Shown here: piece after piece, positions 24,951-33,612 of the stretch
How positions within the stretch are numbered: position 1 is the first letter of the stretch
Layout of the letters: each line of letters starts with the position of its first letter
NCBI RefSeq assembly: GCF_024519725.1
Contig: NZ_JALJRK010000040.1
Location: 1 to 48,010, forward strand
DNA: 48,010 bases
DNA from: Microvirga sp. Mcv34
Lineage (GTDB): Bacteria; Pseudomonadota; Alphaproteobacteria; Rhizobiales; Beijerinckiaceae
Direction of reading: 5' to 3'
Position numbers and translations under genes: made by a program
The notes under the pieces: model-generated
The model's database searches: none
What the model was told of the DNA's origin: nothing
The model's input: the letters and a program-made list of their open reading frames with translations, nothing else

Positions 24951-26000
24951 CTAGCCGCCATCCTGAACCGGCATGGCGACACGCACCAGGACGGCGGGAT
25001 CGTCGAGCGGCCATTCCACGTCCGCATCGAGCTGGCGGGCAAGAGCCTTGAGAATGGTCCCGGAGGCGCTGTCTTTCGCGTGCTGCTTCTCCTCCAGGCT
25101 GAAGGCGTCGTCGGCGACCTGGAAGACCAGCCTGCCGTCCAGGATCCGCAACAGGAGCTTCAGCTTGCCCTTGCGCTCCTTGTAGGCATGGGTGAGCGCA
25201 TTGACGACGATCTCGTTGAACAGGAGCGCTATGGAAGCGGCCTTCGACGCTTCGACCTCCACTGTGTCGATCTCGAATTCCGGCGTGATCCTCACGCCCG
25301 GAATGGATTCGGTGAGTTCCTCGCACAAGCCTTTCGCGAAACGCGACACGTCGAACCGCGTCGATCCCTGCCCGTCGTAGAGGTCCCGATGCGCGGCGGC
25401 GAGCGCCTGCATGCGCTCCTTCATGCGCCCGAGAGCCTGGCGCGCGGGCCCGTCCTCGGTCTGGCGGAACTCGATACCGATCAGGGAGAGAAGCAGCTGG
25501 AGATTGTTCTTCACCCGGTGGTCGAGCTCGTGCAGGAGCGCCGTGCGCTGGTCGAGCATCTGCTGCAGGGCATCCTGCGCCCGCTTCTTCTCGCCGCGTT
25601 CCCGGGCCTCGGCGAGAGCGCGCAGGACGGTGGCGGGCAGCCGGTCGAGCTTGTCCTTGAGGACGTAATCCGTCGCCCCACGCTTCAGGGCCTCGACGGC
25701 GACCTCTTCGCCGAGGGCGCCGGAGACGAAGACGAACGGCGTGGCCCGGGACATCTCCCGGGCGATCTCGAGCGCGTGCAGACCGTTGAAGGCGGGCAGG
25801 AGGTAATCGGCGAGAATGAGGTCCCAGGTCCCGTCGCGGACGGCCCTGGTGAAATCGTCCGCCGAGACCACGCGCTCGATCGAGACGGGCAATTGGGCAT
25901 CGGCCAGGGTTTCCGCCACCAACTCGGCATCGAGCGCGCTGTCCTCCAGGAGGAGGATGCGCAGCACCCGGTCGGATGGGATGACGGAAGTCTTGTCCAT
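24951..26000 (-). CDS. Receiver domain-HisKA_2 histidine kinase fusion
   Basis: A 349-residue cytoplasmic protein. An N-terminal receiver domain (about 12-130; D65 in LILADYLLP is the predicted phospho-acceptor) is joined directly to a HisKA_2-type kinase (LLHELDHRVKNNLQLLLSL, H161; N-box LLFNEIVVNALTHAY). This is the reverse of the usual hybrid order: the kinase would be controlled by phosphorylation of its own receiver. It lies 9 bp after the single-receiver gene and abuts the HWE kinase gene, so it may relay from phytochrome to a downstream kinase. Confidence 0.93.
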   Translation of the reverse strand: MDKTSVIPSDRVLRILLLEDSALDAELVAETLADAQLPVSIERVVSADDFTRAVRDGTWDLILADYLLPAFNGLHALEIAREMSRATPFVFVSGALGEEVAVEALKRGATDYVLKDKLDRLPATVLRALAEARERGEKKRAQDALQQMLDQRTALLHELDHRVKNNLQLLLSLIGIEFRQTEDGPARQALGRMKERMQALAAAHRDLYDGQGSTRFDVSRFAKGLCEELTESIPGVRITPEFEIDTVEVEASKAASIALLFNEIVVNALTHAYKERKGKLKLLLRILDGRLVFQVADDAFSLEEKQHAKDSASGTILKALARQLDADVEWPLDDPAVLVRVAMPVQDGG

Positions 26001-26009
26001 CGGCAGCCT

Positions 26010-26459
26010 TTAAGCGCCGTTGCGCCGCGGCGGCGGCTCGTTGAGGATCGCCCAGAACACGCCGAGGTCCTGGATCGCATCGAAGAATTCGCGGAAGCCC
26101 ACGGGCTTCACCACGAAGGCGTTCACGCCGAGCTCGTAGCTGCGCACGAGATCGCTCTCCTCCCGCGAGGAGGTGAGCATGACGACCGGCGTCTGCCGCA
26201 GGTGCGGATCCGCCTTGACCTTCTCCAGCACCTCGAGCCCGTCGACCTTCGGCAGCTTGAGGTCGAGCAGGACCACGGCCGGGTCGCTGGTGTTGCGGCT
26301 CTCATGGGCGCCGCGGCGATAGAGGAAGTCGAGCGCCTCCTCGCCGTCGCGCACCACGACGACCTCATTGGCGAGCTGGCTCTGCTCCAGAGCGGCCAGC
26401 GTCAGTTCGAGATCCTTCGGGTTGTCCTCAACCAGAAGAATCGGTTTCAGCTCCGCCAT
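26010..26459 (-). CDS. Single-domain response regulator (Rcp1-like)
   Basis: A 149-residue CheY-like protein with ED at 11-12, phospho-acceptor D66 in LLDLKLPKVDG, the MLTSS switch region and K118 in VVKPVGF. The extended alpha4 region and the C-terminal FWAILNEPP match Rcp1-type regulators that pair with phytochromes. Its ATG at 26459 directly follows the bphP stop, so it is very probably the cognate receiver of the phytochrome kinase. There is no output domain. Confidence 0.95.
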   Translation of the reverse strand: MAELKPILLVEDNPKDLELTLAALEQSQLANEVVVVRDGEEALDFLYRRGAHESRNTSDPAVVLLDLKLPKVDGLEVLEKVKADPHLRQTPVVMLTSSREESDLVRSYELGVNAFVVKPVGFREFFDAIQDLGVFWAILNEPPPRRNGA

Positions 26460-28700
26460 TCACGCGGCTCCTTCGTTCTGATCCGGCAGGGCGATGGAAA
26501 AGGTCGCTCCCTTGTCGAGCGCCCCTTCGGCCCAGGCCCGGCCTCCATGTCTTTCGACGATCCGGCGGACATTGGCCAGCCCGATCCCGGTTCCTTCGAA
26601 TTCTTCCATGCGATGCAGGCGCTGGAACACGCCGAACAGCTTGTCGATGTACTTCATATCGAACCCGACGCCGTTGTCGCGTACGAAATAGACGGTCTCC
26701 CCATCCTTGCGGACGGAGCCGATCTCGATGCGCGCTTTGTCCCGGGGGCGGGTGTACTTGACCGCATTGTCGAGCAGGTTCTCGAAGACCAGCCGGATCA
26801 GCACCGGATCGGCGTTCACGGGAGCCAGGTCCCCGACGACCCACTGGATCCGGCGGTCGCCCTGTTCGGCCGAGAGCTTCTGCCTGATCTCGTCGACCAG
26901 GCGGCCCACATCCACCGGCCGGGGCTTCAGGGCCGTGCGGCCCATATGGGAGAAGCGCAGCAGGTTGTCCACCAGGGTTCCGGCCGTGTAGGCGGCCTCG
27001 ATGATCGTGTCGACGTAGCGCTGGCCCTTCTCGGACATCCCGCCCGCTTCCTGCTTCTTCAAAAGCTCGGAATAGCCGACGATGTGGCGGAACGGGGCCC
27101 GCAGGTCGTGGGACACCGAATAGGAGAAGGCCTCCAACTCCTTGTTGCTGCGGCGCAGCTCCTCCGTCAGCGACGCCATCTCCTCGGCACGGCGCAGCAC
27201 GATGCCCACGATGGCGTTGCGCAGCTCCTTGACCGCCTCGACCTCGCTCCGGTCCCAGGCCAGGGAGCGGTCCCGCACCGTCTCCTTCCAGATCTCGAAG
27301 GAGCGCCGGGGATGAAGCCTTAAGGATCCGGCCTCCTCCTGGACGGGCTTCTGCGGATTGCCGCCCCATTTCACCGTCTGCACGACCTCCGGGCGGAACC
27401 AAAGCACGTAGCTCGAATGCACCTTCGAGATCGAGATGGAGAGAAGCCCGCTCGCCTTGTCGACGAAAGCCTTCGCCGCCGGATAGACCTCCGACAGGTC
27501 GTCGGTGGCGAAGACGTCCGCCTGCTGGTGTTCGGAGAGCCAATGGAAGAGCGCCCTGACCTGGTCCTTGTCGGGAGCCCGGCCGAGGCACCAGCAATGG
27601 TCCTGCGTCACGACGGCCGCGCCCTGCGCGCCGGCGAGCATCATCAGGTCACCCGGGTGGTTCACGAGGCCCGCGATGAAATGCTCCTCGGCCGCCATAT
27701 GGGCGAGAAGCCGCGTCTGCACGGCGCCGAGGCGCACGCGGTCCTCGGCCAGCATCGTGTTCTCCCGCGCCTCCAGTTGCAGCGAGAAGATCTGCGTGAG
27801 GAAGTCGCAGGCGTTGCGCACCTGGAGCGAGACCCGCTTCGGCTCCTTGTTGTGGCAAGAAATCAGACCCCACAATTCGCCGTCGCGCAGGATCGAGATC
27901 GACATGGAGGCGAGCGTCCCCATGTTGCGCATGTATTCGAGATGCACGGGCGAAACGCTGCGCAGCACCGAGTCGCCCAGGTCGAGCGGCGCTGGATCGC
28001 GCGACTGGATGGGCACGGGCGTGTAGCCGGCATCGGGAATGATGCGCAGGCGGTTGCGCCGGTAGAGCTCGCGCGCCTGGGCCGGGATGTCGGAGGCCGG
28101 GAAGCGCAGGTCGAGATAGGACGGCAGCACTTCGTTGCGGTCCTCGGCCACGACGGTGCCGTTCCACTGCTCGTCGAAGCGGTAGATCAGCACCCGGTCG
28201 AAGCTGGTCATGCGGCGGATGTCCTGCGCGGCCAGTCCGCACAGAACCTCGATGGTGGATGCCCCCTGCAGCTGCTCCACGAAACGGCGCAGGGTGGGAT
28301 AGAGCGCGTCGATGCTGGAGACCGCATCGACGGGAGGCTCCTCCAGTTCGAGGATCGCGCAATCGCCCGAGCGGGAGACCGCCGTCTCGAAGACGCGCTC
28401 GTCCTGCGTCGTCCTGACCCGGATGGTGCGGACGAAGCGGGTGTTTCCCGCCGTCGGCGGATCGGCGAGCTGCGCGTCGAACTCGGCGCTCAGGGCCGGC
28501 AGAACCTGGGTGAAGGGCCGGCCGAGCACATCGGCCGCCTGAAAGCCGAAGATCTCCGCGACATTGGCGCTCGCATAGGCGATCGTCCTGTCTGACAGGT
28601 TGATCGCGAGAAGAATTCCATGCGGCTGGATGCTGCCCGGAATGTGGATCGGCTCCCGCTCGCAGGCGGTCAGGTCGATATCTTGCAATTGCTCAGTCAT
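26460..28700 (-). CDS. bphP: Bacteriophytochrome histidine kinase
   Basis: A 746-residue red/far-red photoreceptor kinase. Order: PAS (about 15-120), GAF (about 135-300), PHY (about 315-490), HisKA (about 505-575, FSYSVSHDLRAP with H531), and HATPase to the end. C13 in LTACEREPIHIPGSIQPHG is at the biliverdin-attachment position of bacteriophytochromes. PASDIPAQARELYRRN near 205 is the chromophore-pocket signature. The PHY tongue WFRPE and WGGNP are present. The ATG at 28700 overlaps the heme-oxygenase stop (ATGA); a TTG 18 bp upstream is less likely. It sits between bphO, which makes the chromophore, and a receiver gene, all in one tight operon behind a transporter. Confidence 0.97.
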   Translation of the reverse strand: MTEQLQDIDLTACEREPIHIPGSIQPHGILLAINLSDRTIAYASANVAEIFGFQAADVLGRPFTQVLPALSAEFDAQLADPPTAGNTRFVRTIRVRTTQDERVFETAVSRSGDCAILELEEPPVDAVSSIDALYPTLRRFVEQLQGASTIEVLCGLAAQDIRRMTSFDRVLIYRFDEQWNGTVVAEDRNEVLPSYLDLRFPASDIPAQARELYRRNRLRIIPDAGYTPVPIQSRDPAPLDLGDSVLRSVSPVHLEYMRNMGTLASMSISILRDGELWGLISCHNKEPKRVSLQVRNACDFLTQIFSLQLEARENTMLAEDRVRLGAVQTRLLAHMAAEEHFIAGLVNHPGDLMMLAGAQGAAVVTQDHCWCLGRAPDKDQVRALFHWLSEHQQADVFATDDLSEVYPAAKAFVDKASGLLSISISKVHSSYVLWFRPEVVQTVKWGGNPQKPVQEEAGSLRLHPRRSFEIWKETVRDRSLAWDRSEVEAVKELRNAIVGIVLRRAEEMASLTEELRRSNKELEAFSYSVSHDLRAPFRHIVGYSELLKKQEAGGMSEKGQRYVDTIIEAAYTAGTLVDNLLRFSHMGRTALKPRPVDVGRLVDEIRQKLSAEQGDRRIQWVVGDLAPVNADPVLIRLVFENLLDNAVKYTRPRDKARIEIGSVRKDGETVYFVRDNGVGFDMKYIDKLFGVFQRLHRMEEFEGTGIGLANVRRIVERHGGRAWAEGALDKGATFSIALPDQNEGAA

Positions 28701-29263
28701 GGGGTCTCGCACAGCCAATCATGCATTACGGTGAAGGTGTCTCGTGCGGCCCCGACGATCAGATCGTCGGCCTCCGGCGACGAGGCTTCCAGGAGCACTG
28801 CGCCGAACGACTTCCACATGGCTGCAACATTTCGTCCATAGCTGCGGAAATAGGCGCAGCCCGTTTCCGCCGTCAGTCCAAGCCGGTTCTCCACTTCGCG
28901 CGCGATGATCGCGCCGCCGAGCGTGGAGCCCTCGACCACATACATGCTGCCCAGCACCGCCTCGGGCGCCGGCAGGGGCATGAGAGGACGGCATTGTGGC
29001 AAACCGATGATGTCCTCAGATTTTAGTCCTAGCGCCTCGAGATCCCGGGCGAGAAGACGGGTCTTGCAGCGGCTTTCGAAGAAGGCCCGGTCGGGCGCCC
29101 GATCGGCGGCCGCGCTTTCCCAGGCCGCGTGGAATCCATGGAAGCGGATCAGCAGGTCCGTATAGGCCTCTCGCGACGCGATCCGGCTGTCGAGATCCAT
29201 GGCGGCCTCGATCCGGTCGTGAGCGTCACGGGTTTCGATCTTCAGTCGTTCGAGAAGCGTCAT
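28697..29263 (-). CDS. bphO: Heme oxygenase, biliverdin-producing (BphO)
   Basis: Opens heme to biliverdin IX-alpha, the chromophore of the phytochrome encoded next. The 188-residue all-helical protein has the proximal heme ligand H15 in ETRDAHDRIEAAM and the family segment YVVEGSTLGGAII (108-120). Overlaps of 4 bp at both ends couple it to the transporter permease gene upstream and bphP downstream. The electron donor is not encoded nearby. Confidence 0.93.
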   Translation of the reverse strand: MTLLERLKIETRDAHDRIEAAMDLDSRIASREAYTDLLIRFHGFHAAWESAAADRAPDRAFFESRCKTRLLARDLEALGLKSEDIIGLPQCRPLMPLPAPEAVLGSMYVVEGSTLGGAIIAREVENRLGLTAETGCAYFRSYGRNVAAMWKSFGAVLLEASSPEADDLIVGAARDTFTVMHDWLCETP

Positions 29264-30015
29264 GACACCTCGTCGGCAGCGCGACCCAGCTTCGCGGACA
29301 CGCGCCGCTCGGCCATTCCCAATCCGTCGTGGATCAGAACGGCGAGCAGCGCAACCACCAAACCGCCCTGCAGCACGAATGCAACGTTGTTGGATTGGAG
29401 GCCCGCGATGATGACCTCGCCCAACCCCTTGGCCGCCACCGTCGACCCGATGGTGGCGGTGCCGAGGCTGATGATCACCGAGAGGCGGATCCCCGCGAGG
29501 ATCACAGGAAGCGCGAGCGGCAGCTCCACCTGGAACAGCCGCTGGCGCGGGTTCATGCCCATGCCTTTGGCGGCGTCGAGCGTCTGCGGCGAGACTTCCA
29601 TCAGACCCGTGAGCGTGTTCTCGAAAATCGGCAGGAGTCCGTAGAGAAACAGCGCGATGAAAGTCGGTTTCTCGCCGAAGCCGACGAGCGGCACGGCGAT
29701 CGCCAGAACGGCGACCGGCGGGAAAGTCTGGCCGATATTCACCAGGCTGCGCGACAGCGGCAGGAACTCGCGTCCCGAAGGACGCGTGACGAAGATGCCG
29801 AGCCCGAGCGCGAGGATCGTGCTCGCCAGCGTCGCGAGGAACACGATGCGCAAGTGCGACAGCGTCAGGGAGAGCAGGCTGCCCTGGTTGTAGATCGCCG
29901 GCGCGCCGTTCACGGTCAGCGGCTCGAACGCGAAGGCGAAAAGCTGCGGCGCCGTGATGAAGAGCAGCAGCAGGACCAGCGCCGCCCCGCGCCAAAGAAG
30001 CGAGGGCGCGCTCAT
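29260..30015 (-). CDS. yehW: Osmoprotectant ABC transporter permease, YehW-like
   Basis: A 251-residue inner-membrane permease with about six spans (first at 10-30) and the binding-protein-dependent transport loop (DAAKGMGMNPRQRLFQVELPLALPV, seen across 147-171). Size and position match YehW of the E. coli YehZYXW glycine-betaine system. Overlaps its neighbours by 4 bp on both sides: the ATPase gene upstream and heme oxygenase downstream. The substrate is inferred from family; betaine-like quaternary amines are most likely. Confidence 0.88.
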   Translation of the reverse strand: MSAPSLLWRGAALVLLLLFITAPQLFAFAFEPLTVNGAPAIYNQGSLLSLTLSHLRIVFLATLASTILALGLGIFVTRPSGREFLPLSRSLVNIGQTFPPVAVLAIAVPLVGFGEKPTFIALFLYGLLPIFENTLTGLMEVSPQTLDAAKGMGMNPRQRLFQVELPLALPVILAGIRLSVIISLGTATIGSTVAAKGLGEVIIAGLQSNNVAFVLQGGLVVALLAVLIHDGLGMAERRVSAKLGRAADEVS

Positions 30016-30950
30016 GGAGCGGACCGCCCGTGCGCCACGATGCCCTTCACGCTGACGCGACCGACGAGGGCGCCCGATGCATCGGCGACGGGCAAGGCTT
30101 CCCGGCCGGTCCAGATCAGCCGCGAGAGGGCATCGCGCAGGGTATCGGTGACGGACACGGGCTCGCCCTCGGCCGGTCCGGGCTCGATGGCCTCGCGCAC
30201 CTTCAGCAAAGACAGGAGACGGAAGGGCCTTTCCGCCGTTCCCACGAGCTGCTCGACGAAGGCCTCCGCCGGGCGCGTGAGCAGCTCGGCGGGCGTCGCG
30301 TATTGCAGGAGCCGCGCCTGATCCATCACGGCGATCCTGTCGCCCAGCTGGAATGCTTCGTTCATGTCGTGCGTGACGAGCACCACCGTGGTGCCGAGAC
30401 GGCGCTGGATGGCGACGAGATCGTCCTGCGCCTTGCTGCGGATGACCGGATCGAGCGCGCCGAACGGCTCGTCCATCAGCAGCACCGCGGGCTTCGCCGC
30501 CAAGGCGCGCGCGACGCCGACGCGCTGCTGCTGCCCACCAGAGAGCTCGTGCGGGAATTTGTTGGCGAATTCCGCCGGGTCGAGCTGGAACAGGTCGAGC
30601 AGCTCGTCGACGCGGGCCGCGATTTGCCGTTTGTCCCAACCGAGCAGGCGCGGCACGGTGGCGATGTTCTCCGCGACATTGCGGTGAGGAAACAATCCGT
30701 AGCCCTGGATCACGTACCCGATCCGGTGGCGCAGCTGATCCTCCGGGATCGCCATGGTATCCTGGCCGTCGATGAGCACGCGGCCTTCGCTCGGCTCCAC
30801 GAGCCGGTTGATCATGCGCAGCAGGGTCGACTTGCCCGCGCCCGACGTGCCGACCACCACGGTGATCGTTCCCTCGTCCATTCGGAGGGACACGTCGTCG
30901 ACCACGATTGTTTCGGCATAGCGCTTGGAGAGATGTTCGATCTCGATCAT
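30012..30950 (-). CDS. yehX: Osmoprotectant ABC transporter ATP-binding protein, YehX-like
   Basis: A 312-residue ATPase. Walker A GTSGAGKST (34-42), Q-loop IQGYGLFPH, signature LSGGQQQRVG (136-145), Walker B VLLMDEPFGALD, and switch H194 are all present. Residues about 245-310 form one CBS-like regulatory module, as in OpuA/ProV-type ATPases that sense ionic strength. Four-base overlaps couple it to both permease genes. Confidence 0.94.
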   Translation of the reverse strand: MIEIEHLSKRYAETIVVDDVSLRMDEGTITVVVGTSGAGKSTLLRMINRLVEPSEGRVLIDGQDTMAIPEDQLRHRIGYVIQGYGLFPHRNVAENIATVPRLLGWDKRQIAARVDELLDLFQLDPAEFANKFPHELSGGQQQRVGVARALAAKPAVLLMDEPFGALDPVIRSKAQDDLVAIQRRLGTTVVLVTHDMNEAFQLGDRIAVMDQARLLQYATPAELLTRPAEAFVEQLVGTAERPFRLLSLLKVREAIEPGPAEGEPVSVTDTLRDALSRLIWTGREALPVADASGALVGRVSVKGIVAHGRSAP

Positions 30951-32149
30951 GGAGAGCCTCGTCTGGTCAGATCGATGATCGCATCGAGAATGATGGCGGC
31001 GGCGAACGACAGGGCGACGGTGGGAATCGCCCCCAGGAGCACGAGGTCGATGGCCGTCTGGCCGATGCCCTGGAACACGAAGGTGCCGAAGCCCCCGCCC
31101 CCGATCAGCGCCGCCACCGTGGCCAATCCGAGATTCTGCACCAGCACGATGCGGATGCCGGTGAGGATGACCGGCGGCGCCAGGGGCAGTTCCACCTGCC
31201 ACAGGCGCTGGCGCGCGGACAATCCCATGCCGCGCGCCGCATCGATGACGGCCGCCGGCACCTGCCTCAATCCGGTGACCGTGTTGGCGACCACCGGCAG
31301 CAGGGAATAGAGAAACAGCGCGATGAAGGCGGGCGCGGCCCCGATGCCGCGAATCCCCAAGGCGGCCGCCAGCGGCACATGGGCGGCGAGATAGCCGAGC
31401 GGCGCGATCAGGATGCCGAAGAGCGCGATGCTCGGAACGGTCTGGACGACGTTGAGAACCTGGAGGATCGCATTGCGCAGGCGCGGGACGCGATGGCCGA
31501 GAATGCCCAGCGGCAGCCCGACGAGGCAGGCGGCCGCCATCGAGCCGAACGCCAGCCACAGGTGCTGGCGCGCCTCGCGCCAGAAGGTGTCCGCCCGGCC
31601 GGCATATTCCTTGAGCAGGGAGAGATCGTTCCAGGCGCCCGAGACGAGCAGCAGCGCGACCGCGCCCGCCGCCACCGCGAGGGCGGCAAGCCGCGCCCAG
31701 GGAGAGAGACGCAGCCGCGTCAGCGCATCGGCGGCCAGCAGCGCGAAGGCCAGGGCCAGGAGCCAGAAGCCCAGGGCGGGCGAGACGCGTGCGAAGGTGT
31801 TGCCGGGCGGGGTGATGAATCCCGCCGACCAGCCGACCGCGGGAAAGATCGCGCACAGGCCGATGGATGCGGCCGCGAGGCGGATCAGCGGCGCGCGGAC
31901 AAGGGCTGCGCACCCTGCTACGGCGAGGGCCAGGACCATCACGCCGACGGAGCCTGAAGGCGGCAGCGCATCGGCCAGCATCCGGCCCTCGCCGGCCACG
32001 ATGCGGTTGGCCCGGTAGATGACGAACGGTGAGGCGAAGAGCGCGGCGCCGATCAGGACGGCGATCACGCTCCCGAGCCGATCCAGGGACAGGGAAGAAC
32101 GCAACGAGGACATGCCGGGCGCGATGGTTCGGGAAGAAAACGTCGTCAC
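30947..32149 (-). CDS. yehY: Osmoprotectant ABC transporter permease, YehY-like (long type)
   Basis: A 400-residue permease, longer than usual because several extra membrane spans (about 28-165) precede the standard permease core (about 190-395, with the loop DAARGMGLSARQRLWQVELPLA). E. coli YehY is similarly long (about 385), which supports the YehZYXW assignment. The start is GTG at 32149 with GGAA close upstream; an ATG at 32113 is the alternative. First gene of the compact eight-gene run; the 258-bp gap to osmF holds a palindromic repeat. Confidence 0.9.
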   Translation of the reverse strand: MTTFSSRTIAPGMSSLRSSLSLDRLGSVIAVLIGAALFASPFVIYRANRIVAGEGRMLADALPPSGSVGVMVLALAVAGCAALVRAPLIRLAAASIGLCAIFPAVGWSAGFITPPGNTFARVSPALGFWLLALAFALLAADALTRLRLSPWARLAALAVAAGAVALLLVSGAWNDLSLLKEYAGRADTFWREARQHLWLAFGSMAAACLVGLPLGILGHRVPRLRNAILQVLNVVQTVPSIALFGILIAPLGYLAAHVPLAAALGIRGIGAAPAFIALFLYSLLPVVANTVTGLRQVPAAVIDAARGMGLSARQRLWQVELPLAPPVILTGIRIVLVQNLGLATVAALIGGGGFGTFVFQGIGQTAIDLVLLGAIPTVALSFAAAIILDAIIDLTRRGSP

Positions 32150-32260
32150 AAAATTTCCGGCCCTTATCGCACCGTCTGGGTCATGAGGATACGGTTCATC
32201 CTTCTGCTTGCCGAGTCCTCATCCTGAAAGTCTGGTTCATAAGCAGGCTCGTCCCTGAGC

Positions 32261-32368
32261 CCTCATCCTGAGGGCCGCCGGAGGCGGTGTCTCGAAGGAC
32301 GAGGGCGCTTCCAGTGCGTGCTGGATGATCCTTCGAGACGCCTGCTGCGCAGGCTCCTCAGGATGAGG
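32261..32368. repeat. 108-bp palindromic intergenic repeat
   Basis: Outer arms CCTCATCCTGAGG (32261-32273) and CCTCAGGATGAGG (32356-32368) are complementary, and an inner pair, GTCTCGAAGGA and TCCTTCGAGAC, extends the fold. This element type is abundant between genes in Bradyrhizobium- and Methylobacterium-like genomes. A broken piece with TCATCCTGA is seen at 32219-32226. It could attenuate or stabilise transcript between osmF and yehY. Confidence 0.85.
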
Positions 32369-32407
32369 TCAGAGGTTGATAGCCGTCTCCAAAACCGGAA
32401 CCTCAGA

Positions 32408-33322
32408 TCACTTCAGGAAACCCTTGGACTTCAGGTAATCCGTCGCCACCGCCTTGGCGGGCTCGCCGCCGACCTGGACGCGGGCGTTGAGGCCCTGGAG
32501 CGTGGTGAGGTCGAGGGAGGCGAAGACGGGCTTCAGGATCTCGGCGATCTTCGGGTTCTCCTTCAGGACGGATTCGCGGATGATCGGCGCCGGAGCGTAG
32601 ACCGGCTGCACGTTCTTATCGTCCTCGAGCACCGTGAGACCCGACGGGGCGATGCCGCCGTCGGTGCCATAGACCATGGCCGCGTTGGCGCCGTTGGTCT
32701 GCTCGGCGGCCGCCTTGATGGTCGCGGCCGTGTCGCCGCCGGAGAGCACGATGAGCTGTTCCGGCTTCATCTTGAAGTTGTAGGTCTTCTGGAAGGCCGG
32801 CAGGGCCGCGTCCGAATTCACGAACTCGGCGGAGGCCGCCAGCACCACCTTGCCGCCCTTCGTGACCCACTGGCCGAATTCGGACAGGGTCTTCAGCTTG
32901 TTGGAATCGGCCACGTCCTTGCGCAGCGCGATGGCCCAGGTGTTGTTGGCCGGCGAGGGATCGAGCCAGACGATCTTGTTGGCGTCGTAATCGAGCTTCT
33001 TGGCTGTCTCGAAGCCCTTGGCCGCGTCCTTCCAGACCGGATCGTCCGCCTTGTTGAAGAAGAAACCCGCATTGCCGGTATATTCGGGATAGATGTCGAT
33101 CTCGCCCGACGTGATCGCCTTGCGCACCACTGGGGTCGCCCCGAGCTGGATCCGGTCCTGCGTCTTGATGCCGTTGGCCTCAAGGGTCAGCAGGATGATG
33201 TTGCCCAGGACCGAGCCTTCCGTGTCGATCTTCGACGAGACGACCACGTCGGCTCTGGCGGCGCCCGCCCCGGCGAGCGCCAGCGCGGCGGCAAAGGTGA
33301 GCGATGTGAGGACGGTCTTCAT
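32408..33322 (-). CDS. osmF: Osmoprotectant ABC transporter substrate-binding protein, OsmF/YehZ-like
   Basis: A 304-residue periplasmic protein. The signal peptide (KTVLTSLTFAAALALAGAGAA) is cleaved near residue 24. The mature chain has the OpuAC-type pattern VSSKIDTEGSVLGNIILL and GEIDIYPEYTGNAG of ProX/OsmF proteins that bind glycine betaine or related amines. AAGGGG at 6 nt supports the ATG at 33322. Gene order Z-Y-X-W equals that of E. coli yehZYXW. Confidence 0.93.
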   Translation of the reverse strand: MKTVLTSLTFAAALALAGAGAARADVVVSSKIDTEGSVLGNIILLTLEANGIKTQDRIQLGATPVVRKAITSGEIDIYPEYTGNAGFFFNKADDPVWKDAAKGFETAKKLDYDANKIVWLDPSPANNTWAIALRKDVADSNKLKTLSEFGQWVTKGGKVVLAASAEFVNSDAALPAFQKTYNFKMKPEQLIVLSGGDTAATIKAAAEQTNGANAAMVYGTDGGIAPSGLTVLEDDKNVQPVYAPAPIIRESVLKENPKIAEILKPVFASLDLTTLQGLNARVQVGGEPAKAVATDYLKSKGFLK

Positions 33323-33491
33323 GCGGAACCCCTTGAGAAACCTTGCCCGGCTGTTTTTAGGACAGTCGAGCCGTTTCGGCAGGGGGGTGGCTCCGGAAGA
33401 ATGAGGCCGGAGCACAAAAACTTCGTGTGACGGCAAAAGATCCCGCCGAAGGAATTTTCGTCCTCCGGCGGGGCGACCGTTTCAGCGGCCC

Positions 33492-33602
33492 GGGCGTATC
33501 GTGCGGAAAAGTGGTGCCGGTTTTCCGCTCCAGACGATACGCCCAGCTAAAAGCAGCATCGGATGGATCCCAAAAGTGCAAGTCCACTTTTGGGTCCGAT
33601 GC
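33492..33602. repeat. Tandem palindromic elements (RIME-like), terminator-like
   Basis: Two long hairpins stand in a row. The first has arms GGGCGTATCGT (33492-33502) and ACGATACGCCC (33534-33544), extended by GCGGAAAA/TTTTCCGC. The second has GCATCGGA and CCCAAAAGTG (33556-33578) pairing with CACTTTTGGGTCCGATGC (33585-33602). The second ends 11 bp after the DUF4170 stop on the minus strand and could terminate that transcript. The motif style resembles rhizobial intergenic mosaic elements. Confidence 0.75.
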
Positions 33603-33612
33603 TTGGGCCTCT

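Noticed and set aside
25080..27323. Plus-strand open frame (747 codons) opposite the response regulators and phytochrome
   Set aside because: Shadow of three well-supported minus-strand genes.
26460..28718. TTG at 28718 as the bphP start
   Set aside because: The ATG at 28700 forms a 4-bp ATGA overlap with bphO like the other junctions of this operon.
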